64,000 nucleotides of DNA from CAZMNY01 sp964567745 (GTDB lineage: Bacteria; Planctomycetota; Planctomycetia; Pirellulales; Pirellulaceae), in NCBI GenBank assembly GCA_964567745.1, contig CAZMNY010000004.1, forward strand, positions 186,001 through 250,000, read 5' to 3'. Shown in pieces: positions 44,475 to 51,869 of this stretch; position 1 is the stretch's first letter, and each line of letters begins with the position of its first letter. The translations under genes were made by a program, and so were the position numbers. A model generated the notes under the pieces. The model had not been told where the DNA came from. It searched no databases and saw nothing but the letters and a program-made list of their open reading frames with translations.

Positions 44475-45389
44475 TTAAGTTGGGTTCGGCGGAGTCGCCG
44501 AAAACGTTGGGATCTCTTGGATAATCTGCGTGCCAACGCCGGATGACGTGTAGATTTCCAGCAGCAGCGAATGACGCAGCCGCCCATCGACGATGTGGAC
44601 TTTGCGAACGCCGCGCCTTACCGTCTCCATGCAAGCTTCAATTTTGGGAATCATGCCCGCGTCGATGGCGCCGGATTCGATCAGCTCTTTCGCCAATGTC
44701 TCATCGAGCGTGTGGATCAGCGAGTCCGGGTCGGTTTTGTCGCGGAGGACGCCTGGGACATCGCTGAGAAAAATAAGTTTGTTCGCGCACAGCGCTTGAG
44801 CTACGGCGGTGGCGGCCGTGTCGGCGTTGACGTTCAGCTTGCCGCCGTCGGCATCCAGGCACATCGACGGAATAACGGGCACTTGCCCGGCGTAACAGAG
44901 GTTCTCGATCACGAGCCGGTCGACGCTGGTGACTGTGCCGACTCGGCCTATGTCGAGCGGCTCGCCGTCGTTACTGGTCAGGCTAATTCGCTCTCCCTCC
45001 AGTACACAGCCGGCGTCGAAGTTGAGCGGCATCGCGCGTCCGCCCAGCGACTCGATCCGCTGAGCAAGATGGTTGTTGACGTCGCCAGCCAGAACTTTTT
45101 CGACGATTTTCAGCGTCTTATCGTCGGTGAATCGCCGGCCCTGGACAAATCGGGCTTCGACTCCGGCCTGCTCCATCGCCTCGCTAATCGCGGCACCTCC
45201 GCCATGCACGATGACGGGCCTCATTCCGACCGTTTCCATGAATACGACGTCGAGCAAGATGTGGCACAGGGCCTCGGGGTCCTGCATCACGCTGCCGCCC
45301 AACTTGATTACCGTGATCTTGTCGCGGAACTGCCGGATCCATCCCAGGGCTTCAATCAGGGTGTCGGCTTTCGCAATCGCTTCGAGCAA
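44475..45389 (-). CDS. argB: Acetylglutamate kinase
   Basis: 304 residues. Phosphorylates N-acetylglutamate with ATP, the second arginine step. KLGGSVMQD near 29-37, VIVHGGGAAISEAMEQ near 59-74, RFVQGRRFTDDKTL near 80 and a C-terminal GAIDAGMIPKIEACMETVRR near 250 are the kinase signatures. First gene of the operon; a strong promoter lies just upstream. It is separated from argD by 206 bases that hold no further gene. Confidence 0.97.
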   Translation of the reverse strand: MLEAIAKADTLIEALGWIRQFRDKITVIKLGGSVMQDPEALCHILLDVVFMETVGMRPVIVHGGGAAISEAMEQAGVEARFVQGRRFTDDKTLKIVEKVLAGDVNNHLAQRIESLGGRAMPLNFDAGCVLEGERISLTSNDGEPLDIGRVGTVTSVDRLVIENLCYAGQVPVIPSMCLDADGGKLNVNADTAATAVAQALCANKLIFLSDVPGVLRDKTDPDSLIHTLDETLAKELIESGAIDAGMIPKIEACMETVRRGVRKVHIVDGRLRHSLLLEIYTSSGVGTQIIQEIPTFSATPPNPT

Positions 45390-45434
45390 GCGTCCTACTC
45401 CGGTTGAAGAAGATAACGTGTGGGAAAACGGATC

Positions 45435-45464
45435 ATTTTAGGTCCGTTCGGGACTCAGTGTCAA
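45435..45464 (-). promoter_or_regulatory. Sigma-70-type promoter of the arg operon
   Basis: On the minus strand TTGACA (45464-45459), an 18-base spacer and TAAAAT (45440-45435): six of six and five of six consensus matches. The expected start is about 40 bases before the argB ATG. No ARG box was recognised. Confidence 0.75.
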
Positions 45465-45689
45465 CGCAGCCGAACCGCAAGGGATGTGTTATGCGCTGAG
45501 TTGAGGTTGGCTTGCGGTTGACTTGCCCCCTTCGCCACGCTCGCTCGCTGTGGGACAATGTTGCTCGCACAGGGCGTCGGATCGAGCGAAGCGGGGAACC
45601 ACTTTTTGGCTCGCCCAATCGCACCGCCCGTTTCTTGCTCATCTGGTCTATTCGGCCGAAACTGCTAACGAGGAAGGAGTCGTCAAGAT

Positions 45690-46433
45690 ATGGGTCGTCA
45701 AGCGATCGTATTGGCCGCTGGCAAAGGAACTCGAATGGAGTCGGATTTGCCCAAAGTTCTGTTTCCTGTTTGCGGCAAGCCGATGATCCGCTGGGTGTTG
45801 GAATGCCTGGGGCGCGCCGGGATCGACCAGGTCGCGTTAGTGGTTGGCTATCGAGCCGACTTGATTCAAGACGAGTTGTCGAATTTTGACGGAATTGAGT
45901 TTGTCGAGCAGACCGAGCAGTTGGGGACGGGGCATGCTGTGATGGTCTGCCGCGATTGGCTTGCTCAGCACGACGGTCAAGTGCTGATTGTTGCCGGTGA
46001 TTCGCCTTTGCTCCAAACCGAATCCGTCAACGCACTATTTCAACACGCCGAAAAGGAGACTTCTGCGTGCTTGCTGGGGACATTGCTCAAGGAGAATCCG
46101 TTCGGTCTTGGCAGGATTGTTCGTGATGCCGATGGTGAATTCACGGGGATCGTTGAGGAGAAGGACGCGACGGACGAGCAGCGTGAGATTAAGGAGGTGA
46201 ACATGAGCACCTACCTTTTCGACTGTCGGCAGCTGGAATCGGCGTTGGAGCGGCTGACCAATGACAACCGGCAGAAGGAATACTATCTGACCGATTGCCC
46301 TGGGATCCTGAAGAGGCATGGACAAGCGGTCGCGGCGCTGCCGGTCTTGCGAGATTGTGAGTCGTTGAGCATCAATACGACGGAAGAATTGTCGATGGTG
46401 GAAGACGAGATGCGGCGCCTGGGGTATGGTTAG
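45690..46433 (+). CDS. GlmU-like sugar-nucleotide uridylyltransferase (single-domain)
   Basis: 247 residues of the NTP-transferase fold. The nucleotide loop is VLAAGKGTRMESDLPKVLFP (about 7-26); EQTEQLGTGHAV (about 74-85) and VAGDSPLLQTESV (about 100) are GlmU-like. The ribosome binding site GAGGAAGGAG precedes the ATG. GlmU is usually about 450 residues with a C-terminal left-handed beta-helix acetyltransferase domain, which is completely missing here. It probably makes UDP-GlcNAc or a related nucleotide sugar, with acetylation done elsewhere. Directly before prs, as glmU often is. Confidence 0.85.
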   Translation: MGRQAIVLAAGKGTRMESDLPKVLFPVCGKPMIRWVLECLGRAGIDQVALVVGYRADLIQDELSNFDGIEFVEQTEQLGTGHAVMVCRDWLAQHDGQVLIVAGDSPLLQTESVNALFQHAEKETSACLLGTLLKENPFGLGRIVRDADGEFTGIVEEKDATDEQREIKEVNMSTYLFDCRQLESALERLTNDNRQKEYYLTDCPGILKRHGQAVAALPVLRDCESLSINTTEELSMVEDEMRRLGYG

Positions 46434-46491
46434 CTTTACGGCTGATACGACTTGAGAGTCAACCAACACACACACGAGGCGGACCCGATCC

Positions 46492-47451
46492 ATGCGTGGG
46501 CTGAAGATCCTTAGCGGCCGAGCCAACCGACCCTTGGCTCAAGACATTTGCGCGTACCTCAACTTCACGCTAGGTCGTATTTCCGTAGGTGATTTTCCCG
46601 ACGGCGAAATCTCCTGCAAGATCGACGAGGACATTCGCGGGTACGACGTCTTCCTTGTGCAGCCGAGTTGCCCGCCGGTGAACCGGAACCTGATGGAGCT
46701 GTTGATCATGATCGACAGTTGCAAGCGGGCAAGCGCCGCGCGGATTACCGTTGTGCTTCCCTATTTCGGTTACGCCAGGCAAGATCGCAAGGATGAGGGG
46801 CGAGTGCCGATCACCGCGAAACTGGTCGCCAACTTGATCACTCGGGCCGGCGCCGACCGCGTGCTGACGATGGACTTGCACGCTGCTCAGATTCAGGGTT
46901 TCTTCGACGTTCCAGTCGACCACCTCTACGCCGCGCCGGTGCTGAATAAGCACTTCCTTGATCTCGAGATTCACTCCGACGACTTAGTTATCGTGAGTCC
47001 GGATGCGGGGAGCATTAAGCGAGCGGTTGGCCACGTGAAGCGGCTCGGAGGGCGATTGGCGATCGTCGACAAGCGAAGGGATAGCCCGACCGACACGTCT
47101 CAGAAGCACATCATCGGTGGGCCGCTCGATGACAAAGTCGCCATTATTTTCGACGACATGGTCAGCACGGCCGGCTCGATTTGCGGAGCTGCTCAAGCCG
47201 TTCGGGAAGCGGGCGCCCGCGACATTCATGTCGCCGTGACTCACGCCGTGTTCTGCGGGAACGCGATCGAAAACGTAGAAAATGCTCCGATTACGTCGCT
47301 GACCATCACAGACAGTATCCCACTAAAACCCGAATTCCAGCTCGAGAAGATCAACACGTTGACCGTGGCGCCTCTTTTGGCCGAAGCCATTCGACGGATC
47401 CACCACGATCAATCGATCAGCCAGATGTTCGACGACAACTCGGCTGACTAG
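46492..47451 (+). CDS. prs: Ribose-phosphate pyrophosphokinase
   Basis: 319 residues. Makes PRPP from ribose 5-phosphate and ATP. FTLGRISVGDFPDGEISCKI is near the N-terminus; the ATP/Mg sites are VLPYFGYARQDRKDEGR (about 89-105) and DLHAAQIQGFFDVPVDH (about 126-142); the PRPP loop is IIFDDMVSTAGSI (about 218-230). Full-length. 58 bases downstream of the GlmU-like gene. Confidence 0.97.
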   Translation: MRGLKILSGRANRPLAQDICAYLNFTLGRISVGDFPDGEISCKIDEDIRGYDVFLVQPSCPPVNRNLMELLIMIDSCKRASAARITVVLPYFGYARQDRKDEGRVPITAKLVANLITRAGADRVLTMDLHAAQIQGFFDVPVDHLYAAPVLNKHFLDLEIHSDDLVIVSPDAGSIKRAVGHVKRLGGRLAIVDKRRDSPTDTSQKHIIGGPLDDKVAIIFDDMVSTAGSICGAAQAVREAGARDIHVAVTHAVFCGNAIENVENAPITSLTITDSIPLKPEFQLEKINTLTVAPLLAEAIRRIHHDQSISQMFDDNSAD

Positions 47452-47535
47452 GCGTTCGAAGTCGCGAAAGTTGCGCACTTGTCGCCTTTCGCTCAGCGAA
47501 TGCAGCGCCACTTTCGCGGAGCGAAACGCGGCGTG

Positions 47536-47871
47536 TTATTTCGAATCGGGCTCGTCTGGATCGTCTCGGCGAAAGACGGCGACGACATCGTCGACGGGGA
47601 CGACGAACAGTTGGTTGTCGGGTTCAAAGTCGACGGGGATGGCGTCTTTGGGATGGAAGAGGATTTTGTCGTATTGGCGAAGCGGCACGTCTTCGTCATT
47701 TTCGATTTGGGCTGAAATCGTCACGATGCGGCCGGTAATCGTGGGGATTTCGGCTTGATCGGGCAGTGCGATTCCGCCCTTGGTCTCTCGCTTCGGCTCA
47801 TCTTTTCGAACCAAGACGCGAGCTCCAATCGGCTCCACGTATTCAAAAGTCTGGGCGCGTGTTTTCGACAT
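47536..47871 (-). CDS. GroES-like co-chaperonin
   Basis: 111 residues, co-chaperonin Cpn10 fold: EPIGARVLVRKDEPKRETKG (about 13-32), KGGIALPDQA and VPLRQYDKILFHP near 62-74. GroES proteins are about 97 residues, so this has a longer acidic C-terminal tail (RRDDPDEPDSK). No groEL lies within the window, and the gene is convergent with prs. It could be a divergent second GroES with a distant partner. Confidence 0.85.
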   Translation of the reverse strand: MSKTRAQTFEYVEPIGARVLVRKDEPKRETKGGIALPDQAEIPTITGRIVTISAQIENDEDVPLRQYDKILFHPKDAIPVDFEPDNQLFVVPVDDVVAVFRRDDPDEPDSK

Positions 47872-48313
47872 GGAATAACATTATCCACAGTTTAAGTGTG
47901 CATTTCGGCTCGACTCCCTGCAAAGTTAGTCGGTGCCGCAAGATAGGGCAAGTGCGTCGGAAAGCAACGGATCGCTGGCGGCGACGCCTCGCCGTGGCAT
48001 TTTGATTCTCAGCCGGAATCGACTTCGCTCGAGGGTAGCATCGGTTTCGCTCGGAATTCGTTGGGAGTCGGATCGCTGGATTTATGGGATGACAAACGGC
48101 TAGGTTGGGCTTGAAATCCCTTGGCAATGTGGCAAAATGGCCGGTTTGCCAAATCTCCCGAGGTCTCTCTTAGGGGCAGGAATGCTCCCCAAGTAACCTC
48201 GAGTTCGCTACGGTATGGCTCGTTGGCAAAGTTAGCGGCCGGGGTCGTTGAGATTCGCGGTCTATGGAAACAATGGTTGTTCGAGTCACTGTATTAAGCC
48301 ACGTTCTTTGAAG
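47872..48313. other. Divergent intergenic region upstream of rplY
   Basis: About 440 bases without a gene before the leader structure of rplY. A weak pair TTGAAA (48111-48116) and AAAATG 17 bases on may be a promoter for the ribosomal-protein operon. No tRNA or known small RNA was recognised. Confidence 0.35.
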
Positions 48314-48351
48314 CTGCGGTCGGTGATTTACCGCCTTTGAAGGCACCGCAG
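48314..48351 (+). ncRNA. Candidate structured leader RNA before rplY
   Basis: CTGCGGT (48314-48320) pairs with ACCGCAG (48345-48351). Between them lie two small hairpins, CGGT-GATTT-ACCG (48321-48333) and CCT-TTGA-AGG (48334-48343), giving a compact three-way junction that ends 34 bases before the rplY start. This is seen directly in the bases; a regulatory role such as ribosomal protein autoregulation is only inferred. Confidence 0.4.
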
Positions 48352-48385
48352 ATTGCGGCTGAATCCACTTTGAAAGGACGCATCC

Positions 48386-49015
48386 GTGTCGGATGTACTT
48401 AACGTAACAAAACGCGAGTCGCGAGGCAGTCGCAACGCGAGGCGAAGTCGGGCGGAAGGCAAGATTCCTGCAGTGCTTTACGGGCACGGAGCGGAGAACC
48501 TCACTCTTTCGGTCACCAGGGATGAACTAGACGCTGCGATTCGCAAAGGGGTCCAGGTTGTGGACCTGCAAGGCGAACTCAGCGAAAACGCGTTCATTCG
48601 CGACGTCCAGTGGGATGCCTTTGGTACGAACGTGATCCATGTCGACTTCACTCGAGTCGTTGCTGGCGAGTTGCTTGAGGTGACCGTGAGCGTCGAATTG
48701 CGAGGCGTCGCGCCAGGCACGAAGCAGGGCGGCGTGGTCATTCAATCTTTGCATGAGATTGTGATTGAGTGCCCAGTGATGGCGATTCCCGATAAATTGC
48801 AGGTGAGCATCAACGGGCTGAACATCGGCGATGCGATCACGGTTTCGAAAGTCGAATTGCCGGACGGCGCCAAGTTGATTTCCGGCGGCGATGTCAACGT
48901 TGTGACGTGCACGGAAGCGAGCACGGAAGATGACGAAGAGACGGCGGAAGCGATGCCTGGCGAACCGGAAGTCATTGGCCGCAAGGATGACGACGAAGGT
49001 GATTCCGACGACTAG
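48386..49015 (+). CDS. rplY: 50S ribosomal protein L25 (CTC/TL5 type)
   Basis: 209 residues from a GTG with AAAGGA nine bases before it. The 5S-rRNA-binding L25 domain (ESRGSRNARRSRAEGKIPAV, then LYGHGAENLTLSV) is N-terminal and the long CTC-type C-terminal domain follows (GVAPGTKQGGVVIQSLHEIV). An acidic tail ends it (DDDEGDSDD). The long form is usual outside Enterobacteria. First gene of rplY-pth-rpsF-ssb-rplI-dnaB, five bases ahead of an alternative pth start. Confidence 0.96.
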   Translation: MSDVLNVTKRESRGSRNARRSRAEGKIPAVLYGHGAENLTLSVTRDELDAAIRKGVQVVDLQGELSENAFIRDVQWDAFGTNVIHVDFTRVVAGELLEVTVSVELRGVAPGTKQGGVVIQSLHEIVIECPVMAIPDKLQVSINGLNIGDAITVSKVELPDGAKLISGGDVNVVTCTEASTEDDEETAEAMPGEPEVIGRKDDDEGDSDD

Positions 49016-49062
49016 TCAAGTTGCTGGGTGATCAGCAACCGGTCGGCGACGTCAAGATTTTC

Positions 49063-49641
49063 ATGGCTGACGCGCAACAAAGGAAACTGGTCGTAGGCCT
49101 TGGGAATCCAGGTAAGCGATACGAAAACACAAGACACAACGTCGGGTTTGACGTTGTTGCGGAGTTGGCGAGAAGGCACTCGGCAGCCGCTCCGCGAGCG
49201 AAGTTTCAAGGAGAGTTGAGCGAAGTAACGATCAATGGAAGCAGAACGTTGTTGCTCTGCCCGTTGACCTACATGAATCTGAGCGGGGCAAGCGTACAAC
49301 CGGCTCGAGATTTCTATAAATTGGATTTGGCTGACATCTTAGTGATCTGTGACGATTTCGCCTTGCCGTTGGCAAAACTGAGGTTTCGCCCCTCTGGCTC
49401 GTCTGGAGGGCAAAAAGGACTTAACGACATTATCCAGCGACTTGGAACCGACGTGTCTCGACTGAGGTTGGGCATCGGGCCGTTGCCGGAAAACTGGGAT
49501 GTGGCCGACTTTGTTCTGAGTAAGTTCAAGTCAGAAGACCGGCAAACAATCGATCAGGCGGTGGCGCGTGCTGCCGATGGCGTTGCCGATTGGGTGTCAC
49601 ACGATATTCAATACTGTATGAATCAATACAACGCCAATTAG
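49063..49641 (+). CDS. pth: Peptidyl-tRNA hydrolase
   Basis: 192 residues. Releases tRNA from stalled peptidyl-tRNA. VGLGNPGKRYENTRHNVGFD (about 11-30) includes the catalytic His (about 25), and the Asp lies in VICDDFALPLAKLRFRPSGS near 105. The ATG at 49063 gives the standard N-terminus; a TTG at 49021 in the same frame would add 14 residues. Second in the housekeeping operon. Confidence 0.95.
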   Translation: MADAQQRKLVVGLGNPGKRYENTRHNVGFDVVAELARRHSAAAPRAKFQGELSEVTINGSRTLLLCPLTYMNLSGASVQPARDFYKLDLADILVICDDFALPLAKLRFRPSGSSGGQKGLNDIIQRLGTDVSRLRLGIGPLPENWDVADFVLSKFKSEDRQTIDQAVARAADGVADWVSHDIQYCMNQYNAN

Positions 49642-49653
49642 TGGAGAAGTACG

Positions 49654-50130
49654 TTGGCGCAAAATGTCTACGAATGCATGTTCATTCTCGATGCGAATCG
49701 GTACGCTCGCGATCCCAACAACGTCGCGGGTACGATCCCCCAAATGGTTGAGAAGTGCGGTGGCGAGATGCTCGCAAGCCGTCTCTACAACGAACAAAAA
49801 TTGGCCTACCCAATTAATGGCCAACGCAAAGGCGCTTACTGGCTGAGCTATTTCCGAATGGAAAGCACGAGCGTCGCCAAGTTCAATCGCGAGTGCAAGT
49901 TGAACAATTTTGTGCTCCGTAACTTGACGCTCAAGATCGACCCGCGTCTCGTCGACGCGTTGGTCTCACACGCATCTGGCGAAGCCAAGCAGGCCGAAGA
50001 AGCCAAAGCGGCTGACGAAGCCAAAGCGGCTGACGAAGCCAAACCGGCTGACGAAGCCAAACCGGCTGACGAAGGCGCTGGCGAAGCGGCAGTGGCTGAG
50101 ACCGATGCGCCTGCGGACGGCGAAAGCTGA
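49654..50130 (+). CDS. rpsF: 30S ribosomal protein S6 with Ala/Glu/Lys/Pro repeat tail
   Basis: 158 residues from a TTG with GGAGAA before it. The S6 ferredoxin-like fold spans about 1-105 (YECMFILDANRYARDP, KLAYPINGQRKGAYWLSYF, NFVLRNLTLKIDPRL). The C-terminal third is a run of six-residue units AKAADE / AKPADE encoded by an 18-bp tandem repeat. S6 C-terminal acidic tails are known in other bacteria, where S6 can be glutamylated, but this repeat is unusual. 12 bases after pth. Confidence 0.95.
   Translation: MAQNVYECMFILDANRYARDPNNVAGTIPQMVEKCGGEMLASRLYNEQKLAYPINGQRKGAYWLSYFRMESTSVAKFNRECKLNNFVLRNLTLKIDPRLVDALVSHASGEAKQAEEAKAADEAKAADEAKPADEAKPADEGAGEAAVAETDAPADGES
49984..50073 (+). repeat. 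18-bp tandem repeat inside rpsF
   Basis: Five consecutive 18-bp units (GCCAAAGCGGCTGACGAA and close variants, first one degenerate) encode AKAADE/AKPADE. Unit number is likely to vary among strains. Confidence 0.9.
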
Positions 50131-50285
50131 AGTCGGGACCGACACGTCTCCGCGAACGAGACATTTGGCCCCAGAATAGGTAACAATGCGGTGCCAACAG
50201 ATTGGCAAACCCTTGTCAGGGATGCCGGCGACTCGTAAGTTGATAGAGAACATTTGTTCACTTCCTGAGCTGAAAGGACGCGAGC

Positions 50286-50759
50286 ATGGCTAGTTTCAAC
50301 CGAGTCATTCTGGTGGGCAACATTACCCGCGACATCGAACTGCGCTACACGCCAAGCGGCACCGCAGTGACCGAACTGGGGTTGGCGGTCAACGATCGTC
50401 GCAAGAACCAAGCGGGCGAGTGGATTGACGAAACCACATTTGTCGATGTGACCCTTTGGGGTCGCACCGCGGAAATCGCCAGCGAATACCTTTCAAAGGG
50501 TTCGCCCTGCTTGATTGAGGGCCGATTGAAGTTGGACACCTGGGAGACCGACGGCCAGAAACGATCAAAGCTTCGGGTGGTTGGCGAACGCATGCAGATG
50601 CTCGGCAGCCGACCCGGCGGCGGCGGATCGCAGGGCGGCAGCGGATTCCAGCAAAACCGGGATCAGAACCAAAACCAGAATCAAGGCGCTTACAGCCAAG
50701 CCGTGTCGGATCAACCTTCGGCGCCGTCAGCGCCAGCGGACGACGATATTCCCTTCTAG
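50286..50759 (+). CDS. ssb: Single-stranded DNA-binding protein
   Basis: 157 residues. N-terminal OB fold (FNRVILVGNITRDIELRYTP, then WGRTAEIASEYLSKGSPCLI) to about residue 110, a Gln/Asn/Gly-rich linker, and the acidic tip DDDIPF that recruits repair and replication proteins. AAAGGAC precedes the ATG. The TAG stop overlaps the first 17-bp tandem repeat unit. Confidence 0.97.
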   Translation: MASFNRVILVGNITRDIELRYTPSGTAVTELGLAVNDRRKNQAGEWIDETTFVDVTLWGRTAEIASEYLSKGSPCLIEGRLKLDTWETDGQKRSKLRVVGERMQMLGSRPGGGGSQGGSGFQQNRDQNQNQNQGAYSQAVSDQPSAPSAPADDDIPF

Positions 50760-50804
50760 TACGCAAGACATTTTAGTACGCAAGACATTTTAGTACGCAA
50801 GACA
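50758..50804 (+). repeat. 17-bp tandem repeat at the ssb stop codon
   Basis: AGTACGCAAGACATTTT occurs twice in full (50758-50774, 50775-50791), then a third partial unit. The first unit starts within the stop codon TAG of ssb. It occupies the place where rpsR usually lies. Confidence 0.9.
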
Positions 50805-50889
50805 GCTGTCCCCGGCGAATGCTGTGGACGATACGCGACCGTAACCGTCGCCTTGTCGATAACTTGAAAACAACAGGGTTGCTGAACTA

Positions 50890-51414
50890 ATGGCCGGAAC
50901 GAAATCAACCAAGAGACCGAGTTTCAAGCGAATCCCCAAGGGCCCCAATGGCGGATTCCAATTGCTGTTGATTCAGAATGTCGATCACCTTGGCAAACAA
51001 GGCGATGTGGTGGAGGTCAAAGCTGGCTACGCCAATAACTATTTGATCCCCCAAGGCTTGGCGACCTTGGCCTCGGATCACCACCGGCGCATGGTCGAGA
51101 AGCATCGAGCCAAACTGCTCGACATCGAAACGGCGCGACTTGCCGATCTGCAGTTGTTCGGTGCCGATTTGGAAAAACAGAGCGTGACCATTGAGGCCAA
51201 CGCGAATGAGGAAGGGCACCTTTACGGCAGCGTCGGCGCTCCCGAAATTGTTGCCGCCCTCAAAGAACTCGGCTTCGCCCTCACGACCGACCAAATCCGC
51301 CTTGAGGGTCTCCTCAAAGAATTGGGTCTCTACACCGTGAAGATCCATCTCCATCAAGAGATTCAGGCCGATCTGAAAGTCTGGGTAGTCCCATCGACGG
51401 AAGACAGCGAATAG
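50890..51414 (+). CDS. rplI: 50S ribosomal protein L9
   Basis: 174 residues. L9 normally begins at the first beta-strand; here the core starts at about residue 20 (FQLLLIQNVDHLGKQGDVVE) after a basic extension (MAGTKSTKRPSFKRIPKGPN). The diagnostic VKAGYANNYLIPQGLATLAS follows at about 42-61. The C-terminal domain includes LYGSVGAPEIV. The basic extension may add an rRNA contact. The start is the only ATG in place. Confidence 0.95.
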   Translation: MAGTKSTKRPSFKRIPKGPNGGFQLLLIQNVDHLGKQGDVVEVKAGYANNYLIPQGLATLASDHHRRMVEKHRAKLLDIETARLADLQLFGADLEKQSVTIEANANEEGHLYGSVGAPEIVAALKELGFALTTDQIRLEGLLKELGLYTVKIHLHQEIQADLKVWVVPSTEDSE

Positions 51415-51538
51415 CCTGCTGGCAACGCTGTGAAGCCATCGGTCCTCGGATATTCTCGCTGTGCAAGACTTACGCGTTGCGCGAATAAGGCACGTAAGCC
51501 TGGTGCGTTTAGCCATCGAATCTTGCTCACCGAACGAC

Positions 51539-51647
51539 CTAGTGCAGCGTCAACACTAAGAATTAGGATCCCAGTGTTTGTATCGTACGCCGCCAAGTCA
51601 AATTGCGCCGAAGCCAACCCCCATTTTTAGAGTTGACGCGGCACTAG
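51539..51647 (+). repeat. 109-bp MITE-like element, copy 3
   Basis: Same length and orientation as copy 1; the only difference noticed by eye is one G-to-A change at the end of AAGTCAA. It lies between rplI and dnaB within the 455-base gap at 51415-51869; the rest of that gap holds only a hairpin-capable CGTGCCGGTGAAT stretch near 51725. Confidence 0.88.
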
Positions 51648-51869
51648 CTTGTGGTGGGAGATGCATGAAGGCCACCCACCGGCTCGTTCAGACCCAACAC
51701 CGGACCCCCGCGGGCTCGCCTCGTGCCGGTGAATCAGGTTGGCAAGCGACCTTTGCGTTTTTCAGTTGAAGGGCTCGCTCGCAGGCAGAGGAATTTCGGC
51801 TATCATGCAGAGCCGCGCGAGCCTGAACGGATTCGCGCTTTTGCCGACAAAGCTCTCCGGAGGTGATCT

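Noticed and set aside
43060..44634. 524-residue version of ArgD
   Set aside because: The extra 122 codons are Arg/Ser-rich and lack a start signal; the TTG at 44268 has a strong ribosome binding site and gives the family length.
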